From: Candidatus Thorarchaeota archaeon
GTDB lineage: Archaea; Asgardarchaeota; Thorarchaeia; Thorarchaeales; Thorarchaeaceae
Length of the DNA stretch: 17,508 nt
Direction of reading: 5' to 3'
Assembly (NCBI GenBank): GCA_016840965.1
Contig: JAEORI010000141.1
Coordinates: 1 to 17,508 of the forward strand
The position numbers were made by a program, and so were the translations under genes. A model generated the notes under the pieces. That model was not told the origin of the DNA. It saw nothing but the letters and a program-made list of their open reading frames with translations, and ran no database searches. Below are positions 8,318-15,294 of this stretch, in pieces; positions within the stretch are counted from its first letter, which is position 1; every line of letters begins with the position of its first letter.

Positions 8318-9493
8318 CTAGAAGTCGATAACTGTACCATCATACATGTATTTGTACATCTTCCGAATCTCTTCACTGTCAATGTTGCGTGGATTCATTG
8401 TTAAGCTTGTATCCATCATCGCAAAATCGACCATGTTTTCTAGTGCTGCATTGAAGTCCTTCTTCTTAATACCCGCCTCCTTGAAGCTTATAGGACTACC
8501 AATCTTCTTCATAAACTCCTTGATTGCTTGCGCAAACAGCATTGACGTATCTTTAGGGTTTCTGCCGGAAACTCCAACCATTCTCGCAAGTTGTGAATAT
8601 TGTTTTGCTGCGTCTTCGTTATCGATACAATTGAACTCAATTGTATAGGGTAGTGCCATTCCGACTGACATGCCATGGTGAGTTCTCAATACTGAACCCA
8701 TACTATGCCCTAGTGAATGGGCAAGTGCGGCTTGTGAGTTACCAAATGACATTCCAGCTAGGCAGGCAGCAATCAGCATCTTTTCTCTTGCTTCAAGGTC
8801 TGATAGGTCTTCAAGAGATTTTGGAAGCCACTCGAAGATCATTTTTACTGCCTGTAGTGAACAACCGTCAGAGAAGTCATTCTTCCAGACCGAAACAAAT
8901 CCTTCTACCGCATGTGTTAATGCATCCATCCCAGTATATGCAGTGAGGTTCTTTGGTAGTCCAACTACAAACTCCGGATCTAATATTGCGATATCCGGAG
9001 TTAACTCAGGATTTATTGTCGCAAATTTTCTACCCGTCTCGTCCTCTCGAATCACAATAGCTTTGGTTGCTTCCGACCCAGTCCCTGTGGTTGTTGGTAT
9101 ACACACCAGCTTTGCCTTCGTTCGAAGACCCAGTTCATCGAAAGGCGTTAGCGCATGAAGTTCCACGTCTGGTTTCTCGTACAGGATCCAAGCAGCTTTT
9201 GCAGTATCCATAACACTCCCACCACCGACAGCAATTATCCAATCTGCGCCAAATCTCTTGATTGCTTCAGCAGCAGCCTTGACTGTAGAAACCTTTGGGT
9301 CAGGCTCCACGCCATCCCAAATCGCTGCTTCCCACTGTCTCTCTGTAAATAATCGACAGACTTTCTCTGCAAGTCCAAGGCTGTTGATTACTTTGTCAGT
9401 GACAATGAATGCTTTACTCCCATTTATCCGCTCAAGCTCGCTTAGCGCATCTTCTCCAAAAATGATGTTTGGAACATAGAACCACCAGACCAT
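8318..9493 (-). CDS. Iron-containing alcohol dehydrogenase (group III)
   Basis: This is an NAD(P)-dependent cytoplasmic alcohol dehydrogenase interconverting alcohols and aldehydes. Motifs, numbered from ATG 9493: GGGSVMD (90-96) for the dinucleotide phosphate, PTTTGTGSE (134-142), metal ligands D190 and H194 in MDALTHAVE, and H259 and H273 in AHSLGHSMG and RTHHGM. All four iron ligands are present, so it should be catalytically competent. There are two candidate ATG codons, 9499 and 9493. GGAG sits 8 nt before 9493 but only 2 nt before 9499, and the resulting MVWWFYVPNIIFG matches the family start, so 9493 is preferred. AAATAAAG at 9545-9552 may be its TATA box. The AOR gene follows after 15 bp. 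The pair suggests aldehyde made by one enzyme is used by the other. Confidence 0.94.
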   Translation of the reverse strand: MVWWFYVPNIIFGEDALSELERINGSKAFIVTDKVINSLGLAEKVCRLFTERQWEAAIWDGVEPDPKVSTVKAAAEAIKRFGADWIIAVGGGSVMDTAKAAWILYEKPDVELHALTPFDELGLRTKAKLVCIPTTTGTGSEATKAIVIREDETGRKFATINPELTPDIAILDPEFVVGLPKNLTAYTGMDALTHAVEGFVSVWKNDFSDGCSLQAVKMIFEWLPKSLEDLSDLEAREKMLIAACLAGMSFGNSQAALAHSLGHSMGSVLRTHHGMSVGMALPYTIEFNCIDNEDAAKQYSQLARMVGVSGRNPKDTSMLFAQAIKEFMKKIGSPISFKEAGIKKKDFNAALENMVDFAMMDTSLTMNPRNIDSEEIRKMYKYMYDGTVIDF

Positions 9494-9544
9494 TCCCATC
9501 TCTCCATCGTATCCAATATCCTCTCTTACTGAGGAATCCCGCCC

Positions 9545-9552
9545 CTTTATTT
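9545..9552 (-). promoter_or_regulatory. Candidate TATA box for the alcohol dehydrogenase-AOR unit
   Basis: Minus-strand AAATAAAG lies about 27 bp before position 9522. That would leave a leader of some 29 nt holding the GGAG in front of ATG 9493. It sits in the 70-bp gap after the upstream nitronate-monooxygenase-like gene, which also contains a T-rich plus-strand tract (9565-9570, A-run on the coding strand). It is weak as a single motif, but it would make the alcohol dehydrogenase and AOR a separate transcription unit. Confidence 0.3.
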
Positions 9553-9569
9553 CCTCGCACTGCCTTTTT

Positions 9570-10679
9570 TCACTTGCTACTCACGAACTTTGGTGCACTT
9601 CTAAGTACCTCTACAGCTTCGTGAATAATACTGTCTATGAGTTCTGCAGTAGTTGGCAGGTCTTGAATTCGACCCACTACTTCTCCTCCAAACATCAATG
9701 CCGTGTCTTCCTTGGCATCGAGAAGGTTATCGAATCCTGTTTGCTCAAGTTCTAGGATCTTCTCGTTCGAGTCAAGAGGTTCACCTAGATAGAATTTTGG
9801 CAAGTCCTCCAATGTCTGCATCACAATCTCCTCTGCTCTCTTATTGCGGAGAAATCGCATTGGTCCAAAGAGACCTCGACCCACCAGAGTCTGACGTTCC
9901 TCTCTCTTCAGAATGGCTTGCTTCCACATAGGCTCAAAGTCACTTTCCTTAGTAGCAATAAAACGAGTGCCCATCTGAACTCCAACAGCTCCCATACATA
10001 AGGCGGCAGCAAGGGTTGCTCCATCACAGAACCCGCCTGCTCCGACAACCGGAGTCTTTATGGCTTTAGCAACTGCTGGTACGAGAACCATTGAATGAAC
10101 GGGATCCCACGAAACATGCGCTCCACCCTCATGGCCTGATGCCACAACTACATCAGCTCCGGCGTCCTCAGCTTTTTTCGCGTGATAGACAGATGGAGTT
10201 ACATGAACCCAAATGAATCCTTCATCCTTAAGGACTGACCATGGTTTCGGGTTTCCCGCTGAAGTGACAACGACTCTCAATGAGCGTTCAGTATCTGAGT
10301 CAGCTTTGCAGGACTCTATCGTCTGTTCGATGAACATTTTGGATGCTAGAATAAACTCAGCAGCTACAGGGACATTGACGCCAAAGATGCCGCCTGACGA
10401 ACGAGTCTGCTTTGTCACTGTTTCAATTGATTTCTGAAGGATGATAGCCGGGGGATCTGAGCCAAACAATCTCTGTGCATCAATAGGAGCCGCTTCTGGA
10501 ATCAGTGTGGCTGCCATACCTATGCAGCTGATAACGCCAAGAGCACCCGCGTTTGCAACTGCGGAGGCTAGTGATTCTGTCTTATACGGTCCCATACCTC
10601 CTTGGAGTATGGGGTGCTTTATTCCGACTATGTCGCAGAGTTCTGTGTGAATAAGCGCCATAGATTTCACTAGCAACAT
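9570..10679 (-). CDS. FMN-dependent nitronate monooxygenase / enoyl reductase-like protein
   Basis: This is a TIM-barrel flavoprotein of the NMO (2-nitropropane dioxygenase) superfamily. Members oxidise alkyl nitronates or act as FabK-type enoyl reductases; the sequence alone does not choose. Marks, numbered from ATG 10661: HPILQGGMGP (16-25) at the N-terminal FMN site, SGHEGGAHVSWD (175-186) with the active-site region His, and the phosphate-binding GAGGFCDGATLAAALCMGA followed by VQMGTRF (about 208-233). Two ATG starts are possible: 10679 (369 aa) and 10661 (363 aa, opening MALIHTELCDIVGIKHPI, which fits the family better). Neither has a convincing ribosome binding site. It begins 25-43 bp after the methyltransferase-TPR stop and may be read through from that operon. 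Its role beside the alcohol dehydrogenase-AOR pair is not evident. Confidence 0.82.
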   Translation of the reverse strand: MLLVKSMALIHTELCDIVGIKHPILQGGMGPYKTESLASAVANAGALGVISCIGMAATLIPEAAPIDAQRLFGSDPPAIILQKSIETVTKQTRSSGGIFGVNVPVAAEFILASKMFIEQTIESCKADSDTERSLRVVVTSAGNPKPWSVLKDEGFIWVHVTPSVYHAKKAEDAGADVVVASGHEGGAHVSWDPVHSMVLVPAVAKAIKTPVVGAGGFCDGATLAAALCMGAVGVQMGTRFIATKESDFEPMWKQAILKREERQTLVGRGLFGPMRFLRNKRAEEIVMQTLEDLPKFYLGEPLDSNEKILELEQTGFDNLLDAKEDTALMFGGEVVGRIQDLPTTAELIDSIIHEAVEVLRSAPKFVSSK

Positions 10680-10704
10680 GGTGCGATTTAAGTTACCACC
10701 CTAT

Positions 10705-12018
10705 TCATCTATACAATGACAGAATTGGACGGTTAATACGATTTGATTGGCCGTTTGTGATATATTCCAGTTCATCATCAATTCTCTTACATAGAACACT
10801 CTGTACATTCGGATGCCTTAATTTTATCAAGTCCTTGGTGACTTTGTAGTATTTTCTTGCTTCGTCCATTGCACCTTCTAGTGCTTTCAATCGAGCAAGG
10901 TTCCAATAAGCTTCAGCGCTATCACGATTGAATCTCATTGCTTTGCCATAGTGGGTTTCAGCTGTTTCAAGATGTCCTAGAGCGAACTCCTTTGCACCAA
11001 GAGCTAAGTGGGAAGCTGATGTCATCTCAAGAAAGACTTTGGAGAACAAGTCTGTTTGAATATCAACTTCAATCTTCCCAGTTGTTTTCCGAATCTCTTC
11101 AATTGCCATTTGTTCTCCATCGAGTAGCTTCATAACTGACTTACTGACCATGGACTTGATAGTTTCAATTGTTTTAATCTGCTGTCCGGGTAACATAGGC
11201 ATCTCATGAAAGAGATATGTCATCACTCTCGGTAGTTCAAGAGAAATCAGTTCTTTGATCAATCTAAGATACATGCTACCGTCTTCGCTGGATATCTGAC
11301 CTCTCTTGATTCCTAATTCTATGAAGGCTTCGCCAATCTTCGGACAACTTGTCGAAGATATTCTCACAATTCCTCTGAGAAGTTGACCATTTTCCTGTGA
11401 GCTAAGCGCAGTCTTAACCATCTCTTGGATTATGTATTCCTTCTCTATCGCATCAATCTGATTGTCGAGATCAACGACATTTGCCCGTACAATCTCCTTT
11501 CTGAGATGGCTGAGCAGTTGGTGAATCTCTGAATCCACTTTCTTTGAGATTGCACGAAGTGAGGGTTGAGTTGATCTCGTATGTATGCGTGAAATCTCAA
11601 TAGATGTGAATCCAGCTTCCTGAAGCATTCTTTGAAGGAGCTCTTCAGGAAATCCGTACTTGTGTGACATACCCGGCATATCAAGACCATAAATCCAGTT
11701 CATCACCTGACTACGCTGGTCTTCACTTCCCTTGAGAAAGGTCTTGAATGAACTAACCAAATCTGGTGTTTCTATGAGTAGCATGCCGCCAGGCTTGAGT
11801 ACCCGGAATACCTCCGCCAGGGCATAGATAGATTTCGCAGCGCCAAGATGCTCAAGGACCTGTGTACAATCGACATGTGTGAAGGTGTTGTCTTCGAACT
11901 CTAGATCAAAAGCCATCATGACCCGGTCTGCAACAGATTCGTCAAAAGCATCAACATTGATGTATCCCGCCTTGAATGTCTTGCCGCAACCAAGATTCAA
12001 CTTCAGAGCGGGCACCAA
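10705..12018 (-). CDS. Class I SAM-dependent methyltransferase fused to C-terminal TPRs
   Basis: The N-terminal third is a Methyltransf_11-like domain: SAM loop LKLNLGCGKTFKAGYINVD (5-23), VLEHLG (54-59) and FRVLKPGGMLLIETPDL (71-87). Residues about 160-330 are a helical region I do not recognise. Residues about 335-402 form two TPR-like 34-residue repeats (AYWNLARLKALEGAMDEARK is typical), usually protein-binding. Total length is 437 aa against about 200-250 for the stand-alone enzyme. So it probably methylates something recruited through the repeats, but the target is unknown. The start is uncertain: TTG 12018 or GTG 12015 lie right after AGAGGTGG with very short spacing, and TTG 12000 would open MNLGCG. 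It follows the second small membrane protein by 12 bp, so these are surely one operon. Confidence 0.82.
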   Translation of the reverse strand: MVPALKLNLGCGKTFKAGYINVDAFDESVADRVMMAFDLEFEDNTFTHVDCTQVLEHLGAAKSIYALAEVFRVLKPGGMLLIETPDLVSSFKTFLKGSEDQRSQVMNWIYGLDMPGMSHKYGFPEELLQRMLQEAGFTSIEISRIHTRSTQPSLRAISKKVDSEIHQLLSHLRKEIVRANVVDLDNQIDAIEKEYIIQEMVKTALSSQENGQLLRGIVRISSTSCPKIGEAFIELGIKRGQISSEDGSMYLRLIKELISLELPRVMTYLFHEMPMLPGQQIKTIETIKSMVSKSVMKLLDGEQMAIEEIRKTTGKIEVDIQTDLFSKVFLEMTSASHLALGAKEFALGHLETAETHYGKAMRFNRDSAEAYWNLARLKALEGAMDEARKYYKVTKDLIKLRHPNVQSVLCKRIDDELEYITNGQSNRINRPILSLYR

Positions 12019-12030
12019 CCACCTCTAGAC

Positions 12031-12429
12031 TCATGGAGTTCTAAAAATTGCGAAGTCCTTTGGCTGGATAGTTCCATAGAATGTACCTGGAACATATGTG
12101 TGGATAGGAGCGGTTTCCGGATCAAGAACAGCCCATATGAAGAGCGAACCAATGATGATCATAGCTGTTGCCACAAACATAGTGAAGTATATTGCTATTT
12201 TCTGTTTACCACCCAGTCCCATCGGGCTCAAAGGTCTATCGAGCGCTGCTATAACCTCGTCCTGAGTGAGCCCAACACTCTCACCTAGTAGTTTTATTTT
12301 GTTGAGTTGAGATTTTGTTAGTCCCTCTTCATAGTTGAGTCTACTGACCAAAATATATAGGCTGCTTGGAAGGAACCGTTTCATTTTCATTATCCTTAGC
12401 CGAAGCAACGATGGTAATAGTCCATTCAT
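12031..12429 (-). CDS. Small single-span membrane protein, paralogue B (unknown family)
   Basis: I do not recognise this family. The 132-aa protein has a basic N-terminal half, the motif LLGESVGLTQDEV (47-59), one membrane helix (about 77-102) and a 30-residue tail ending in TYVPGTFYGTIQPKDF (111-126). By the positive-inside rule the basic N-terminal half is cytoplasmic and the tail outside. It is a paralogue of the gene directly upstream: from Met through LLGES both are the same length without a gap (P21 and LLGES 47-51 coincide), and the tails share 11 of 16 residues. That alignment, plus AGAGGTG just upstream, selects ATG 12429 over the GTG at 12459. The methyltransferase-TPR gene starts 12 bp after its stop. 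Function unknown; it could be a substrate, anchor or sensor for its neighbours. Confidence 0.75.
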   Translation of the reverse strand: MNGLLPSLLRLRIMKMKRFLPSSLYILVSRLNYEEGLTKSQLNKIKLLGESVGLTQDEVIAALDRPLSPMGLGGKQKIAIYFTMFVATAMIIIGSLFIWAVLDPETAPIHTYVPGTFYGTIQPKDFAIFRTP

Positions 12430-12464
12430 TGAAACACCTCTGCTGACAATTTGAATCACAACTC

Positions 12465-12878
12465 CTACATTCTCTTTGGAACAGATGCTGATGAACGAAA
12501 ATCATCAGGACGAATGGTCCCATAGCGTGACCCAAAGACATACGTCGAAGTGGGAGGACTATTGATTGGAATGCTAGGATTTGACAGAGCGAAGATCAAC
12601 AAACCTACGATGATGATCCCCAAAACCATCACAAAAGTTGTAAGGGGGATCAACCGAGACTTCCAGTGAGCTAGATTCTGTGGGGGGTTATAGGTTGCAA
12701 GCACCTCTTGACCACTCAGTCCGATGCTCTCTCCCAATAACACCATCTTTTCTACCTGCTTTTCATTTGGAGTTTTCAACAGTATCAAGGAGTCGAATCT
12801 TGACTTGATGTTAAAGGGGACGTAGGACCGAAGTTTCCAAAATGCAACTTCTATCCATCTCACTCTAGCATATCTCAA
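12465..12878 (-). CDS. Small single-span membrane protein, paralogue A (unknown family)
   Basis: This is the upstream member of the tandem pair; no known family is recognised. 137 aa: basic N-terminal half with KLRSYVP (15-21), LLGESIGLSGQEV (47-59), membrane helix about 76-98, then a Pro/Ser-rich linker and the tail motif TYVFGSRYGTIRPDDF (112-127), followed by ten further residues. The tail motif is better conserved between the paralogues than the membrane helix, which points to a functional outside segment. The start is TTG 12878 with GGGTGA about 5 nt upstream; this gives exactly the same N-terminal length as the paralogue. The alternative GTG 12863 would suit a leaderless message from the TATA-like ATATATAT at 12891-12898. 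It lies 60 bp downstream of the radical SAM gene and 35 bp upstream of paralogue B. Confidence 0.72.
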   Translation of the reverse strand: MRYARVRWIEVAFWKLRSYVPFNIKSRFDSLILLKTPNEKQVEKMVLLGESIGLSGQEVLATYNPPQNLAHWKSRLIPLTTFVMVLGIIIVGLLIFALSNPSIPINSPPTSTYVFGSRYGTIRPDDFRSSASVPKRM

Positions 12879-12890
12879 TCACGTCACCCA

Positions 12891-12900
12891 ATATATATTC
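12891..12900 (-). promoter_or_regulatory. Candidate TATA box for the small membrane protein-methyltransferase operon
   Basis: The minus strand reads GAATATATAT in the 60-bp gap after the radical SAM gene. A start site 27 bp on would fall near 12868. That is past TTG 12878 but 5 bp before GTG 12863, so use of this box implies translation from the GTG. If TTG 12878 is the true start, the genes must be transcribed from further upstream, together with the radical SAM gene. Confidence 0.35.
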
Positions 12901-12938
12901 GGCATTTTTGCCAATAAATTCTTTGAATCGTGCTTTGG

Positions 12939-13988
12939 TTATTTCATCGATTTCTCAATGAAGTGAAGACAATATGGGTCTTGATGTGCTCCTTTGCCCA
13001 TAGATACAGAAACAGAAGTGCATCCTCCCCAACAGGAGCTTGCATACTCACAACTGGCGCAATGTGCCTTTACGTCCGATTTTTTCACATATCGGGAGTA
13101 CCTGAACAAGGATTCATCATTCCAAATCTCGTTGAGCGAGCGTTCTCGTATATTGCCCTCAATGAAGTCATCTTGGAGTGCCAGACACCCTATAATATTA
13201 CCATTACTCTGAATCCCCAAAGTGCTTATACCGGCCTGACAGCCTTGCCACGCTGCAACTTGTAGATCAGGGAGGATCGTTGAGAAATATCCCATATCAT
13301 GAGCTCCTGCAACCATTAGCTCCTGTGACATAGTTTTGCGAGTCGCCGCAATGAATAATGCAACTGAATAGTACTCTTCCTGAGACAACACATGTTTTCG
13401 TTCCAGTCTTCCATGTGGTGTTGCCGTTTGTATCTGCCATGCTACTCCTTTGCCTCTAAGGAACTCGCGAATCATCGGAAGATCCTTGATATTCATCTTG
13501 TGGACTGTTGTTATTACGGAGGTTGGAATGCCCAAGCCAACATACCGATTTATAGCCTTGGTAGCGCGATTGAACGATCCTGAAACGCCTCTTATCATGT
13601 CATGAGTTGATGCATCTCCGCCATCAAGGCTCACTGACACGCACTCAGGAGATAAATCAACTATCTTTTGAGTGACCTCATCATTCTGTCCAAGCCATCC
13701 GTTTGTTATGATGGAGAGTTCCATTCCCAAGTCGTGGACTCTTTTTGAGATGATATCCCAATCGGGCCTGAGTAGGGGTTCTCCACCCATCAGTGCTACT
13801 CCCTGACATCTAATACCTTTTAGGTCTTCACAGAGATGAAGTGCTTCCTCAGTTGACAGTTCATCTATGCGAGCTTTACCTGCTGCGGAACCACAGTGGA
13901 TACAGTTCAAATTGCAGGCTAGGGTTATTTCCCATACTACACACCCGGGTCCAGGTCTTTTCTTTTGCCCACTCCTCTTCCACCACAT
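12939..13988 (-). CDS. Radical SAM/SPASM domain protein (putative peptide- or protein-modifying maturase)
   Basis: This is a radical SAM enzyme with a complete SPASM domain, the architecture of anaerobic sulfatase maturases, PqqE and peptide maturases. The SAM cluster is CNLNCIHC (C25, C29, C32), followed by MGGEPLL (67-73) for SAM binding. The SPASM cysteines follow the canonical pattern: C250-x12-G-x4-C268, then C310-x2-C313-x5-C319-x3-C323, then C340. That means seven ligands for two auxiliary [4Fe-4S] clusters, so all clusters should form. The start is ATG 13988 with AGGAG 10 nt upstream. The 349-aa length is normal. Known members mostly modify peptide or protein side chains, though haem-pathway members (AhbD type) also exist; the substrate here is open. 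The two small membrane proteins downstream are the obvious nearby candidates, but the link is inferred from position only. Confidence 0.9.
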   Translation of the reverse strand: MWWKRSGQKKRPGPGCVVWEITLACNLNCIHCGSAAGKARIDELSTEEALHLCEDLKGIRCQGVALMGGEPLLRPDWDIISKRVHDLGMELSIITNGWLGQNDEVTQKIVDLSPECVSVSLDGGDASTHDMIRGVSGSFNRATKAINRYVGLGIPTSVITTVHKMNIKDLPMIREFLRGKGVAWQIQTATPHGRLERKHVLSQEEYYSVALFIAATRKTMSQELMVAGAHDMGYFSTILPDLQVAAWQGCQAGISTLGIQSNGNIIGCLALQDDFIEGNIRERSLNEIWNDESLFRYSRYVKKSDVKAHCASCEYASSCWGGCTSVSVSMGKGAHQDPYCLHFIEKSMK

Positions 13989-14011
13989 TTCAGTGTGGCT
14001 CCTGTTGTTAC

Positions 14012-14034
14012 CTGAGATTGATTAGTTCTCTCAG
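14012..14034. repeat. Inverted repeat between the SCP2 and radical SAM genes
   Basis: Arms CTGAGA (14012-14017) and TCTCAG (14029-14034) flank an 11-nt loop, directly after the SCP2 stop codon on the minus strand. The stem is only 6 bp and no T-run follows, so it is a weak candidate for a terminator, processing site or operator ahead of the radical SAM gene. Confidence 0.3.
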
Positions 14035-14451
14035 TTATTCATCCAGAAATTTTGTTGGCACCAGTTTAGTTGTAGCCACGAGTTCAAGGGCCGCTTTTGT
14101 GTAGCGCATGACTTTCCCCATGTCACCATCAAGTTTGAACTTCCGAGCCATAATTCCCTTGATTGGATCAATCTTTCCATCGAATAGAAGTCTCCAATTC
14201 TTGTACGGTCCTGAATAGGTAAACTCTGCAGTGTCCTCAGGTTCCGCCATTTTCGCTGACCTACACTTGCCGTGCCAAAGATCCATGTAGAATCTAATTG
14301 GATCTTTCACGACCTCGCCATCTGCAGTGATCTCAAAGACAAAGTCTCCCTCCCAAGTCTTTGCTGCATCTTCGTACCGGTCGTTCTTGTTCAAGAGTTC
14401 CATGTACATCTCTATCCATTCTTCTGAGGGGAAAACAAGTTCGTCACCCAT
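14035..14451 (-). CDS. SCP2 sterol-carrier-like domain protein
   Basis: A 138-aa cytoplasmic protein that looks like a single SCP2 domain. It has an N-terminal helix (EEWIEMYMELLNKNDRYEDA), a strand-rich middle (WEGDFVFEITADG, then DLWHGKCRSAK) and the C-terminal signature LLFDGKIDPIKGIMARKFKLDGDMGKVMRY, where substrate-derived lipids are gripped in known members. SCP2 proteins bind fatty acyl or other hydrophobic ligands; the ligand here is unknown. A GTG at 14454 directly precedes ATG 14451. GGAGATGAT (14459-14467) could serve either, but a strong TATAAAA box is centred 27 bp before the ATG, which favours a leaderless message from ATG 14451. The radical SAM gene follows after 46 bp. Confidence in the fold is moderate to good, in the function low. 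Confidence 0.75.
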   Translation of the reverse strand: MGDELVFPSEEWIEMYMELLNKNDRYEDAAKTWEGDFVFEITADGEVVKDPIRFYMDLWHGKCRSAKMAEPEDTAEFTYSGPYKNWRLLFDGKIDPIKGIMARKFKLDGDMGKVMRYTKAALELVATTKLVPTKFLDE

Positions 14452-14472
14452 CACTAATCATCTCCAAGATTC

Positions 14473-14483
14473 TATTTTATAAT
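14473..14483 (-). promoter_or_regulatory. TATA box of the SCP2-like gene
   Basis: Minus-strand ATTATAAAATA is the best TATA match in the window. Its TATAAAA core (14475-14481) is centred 27 bp upstream of ATG 14451, placing the transcription start at or next to the start codon. It also marks a probable operon head for the run of minus-strand genes from here downstream (SCP2-like, radical SAM and possibly further). Confidence 0.5.
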
Positions 14484-14532
14484 CAGCCAGTGAAAAGGCT
14501 TCTGGATTTCTGTTTTAGCTCGTCTGTGGCTC

Positions 14533-15189
14533 TTAGATATTAATTTGCAGTATTTGAAGGTCCATGCTTGCGGCAAGTTTCTCTTGAAAGGCAAGATCTC
14601 CAACTGTACTCACATCATGCGAATCACTCCCAAGTGTGAACGAACACCCATATGACTTTGCTAGCTCGAGAAATCCAATATGCTCAACTGAGTATCGTCC
14701 ATTCAGCTCGATTGCAACGCCCGCCTTTGCTAGCGCTTCTGCGGCGAGTCTTCCATCTTCTTCTCGATATGAGGATAGGTATCCATCCCAATGCCCAAGG
14801 ATATGAAACTGATTTCTTCTTAATGACTGGACTAGTGCTGATGCCCAATTTGTGGAGTCTGTGTACCAATGAAATGATCCTATGATTAGGTCAAATTGCT
14901 CAAGCCCTCCAGCAACAGGTGCTAATTCGCCATTTGACTGGATATCAACTTCAGCAGCATCAAGGATTTTCAATTCTGGGTGGTCATCTTTACATGTTTC
15001 AATTTCATGGCGTCTTTGTTCGATGAGGTTTATTCCTCCCTTTCGAGACCCTAATGATGGCCAAAAATGATCTGCAATTGCAATTGCCTTTAGTCTGAGA
15101 GATGCAGCTCTATGTACAATCTCCTCTACAGTTGATATCCCGTCAGAATAGTTCGTGTGGATGTGTAAATCTTCGAGATTGCTGGACAT
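14533..15189 (-). CDS. PHP-domain metal-dependent phosphoesterase
   Basis: A 218-aa single-domain PHP protein, likely a cytoplasmic phosphoesterase or histidinol-phosphatase-like enzyme. Metal-binding motifs are all in place: DLHIHTNYSDG (H9, H11, D16), IADHFW (H41), DAAEVDI (E80), GSFHW (H107), LGHWDG (H133) and GSDSHDVSTVG (D189, H191). It lacks any polymerase or exonuclease extension. The length is shorter than a full HisK-type histidinol phosphatase (about 260-280 aa), so a general PHP phosphoesterase is the safer name. ATG 15189 has no Shine-Dalgarno sequence, and a TTAAAT box lies at the archaeal TATA distance, pointing to a leaderless message. It ends 78 bp before the SCP2-like gene, which has its own TATA box. 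Confidence 0.88.
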   Translation of the reverse strand: MSSNLEDLHIHTNYSDGISTVEEIVHRAASLRLKAIAIADHFWPSLGSRKGGINLIEQRRHEIETCKDDHPELKILDAAEVDIQSNGELAPVAGGLEQFDLIIGSFHWYTDSTNWASALVQSLRRNQFHILGHWDGYLSSYREEDGRLAAEALAKAGVAIELNGRYSVEHIGFLELAKSYGCSFTLGSDSHDVSTVGDLAFQEKLAASMDLQILQINI

Positions 15190-15214
15190 TTCACAGGTTG
15201 AATTCTGTTCAACA

Positions 15215-15220
15215 ATTTAA
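15215..15220 (-). promoter_or_regulatory. Candidate TATA box of the PHP gene
   Basis: Minus-strand TTAAAT spans 26 to 31 bp before ATG 15189, matching a start site at the ATG and the absence of a ribosome binding site. The motif is short and AT-rich, so it could be chance. Confidence 0.35.
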
Positions 15221-15249
15221 CTCAAACTATACAGCTATTTCGGGGGTGC

Positions 15250-15257
15250 TAATATAC
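15250..15257 (+). promoter_or_regulatory. Candidate TATA box of the LRR gene
   Basis: TAATATAC lies 27 bp before about 15280, close to the AGGAG and the possible GTG/TTG starts of the LRR gene. It shares the 93-105-bp divergent gap with the PHP promoter. Support is only by position and composition. Confidence 0.3.
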
Positions 15258-15294
15258 TTGGACATCCCACAAGTATCTAGGAGTGGTGGGAAAC

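Noticed and set aside
8971..9001. Perfect 9-bp inverted repeat ACTCCGGAT / ATCCGGAGT with a 13-nt loop
   Set aside because: It lies inside the alcohol dehydrogenase and is explained by the codons of two similar peptide stretches (TPDIAI and DPEF); there is no sign of regulatory function.
12430..12459. GTG 12459 as start of small membrane protein B
   Set aside because: The GGAG is only 2 nt before it, and starting at ATG 12429 makes the N-terminal length identical to that of the paralogue and has AGAGGTG properly placed.
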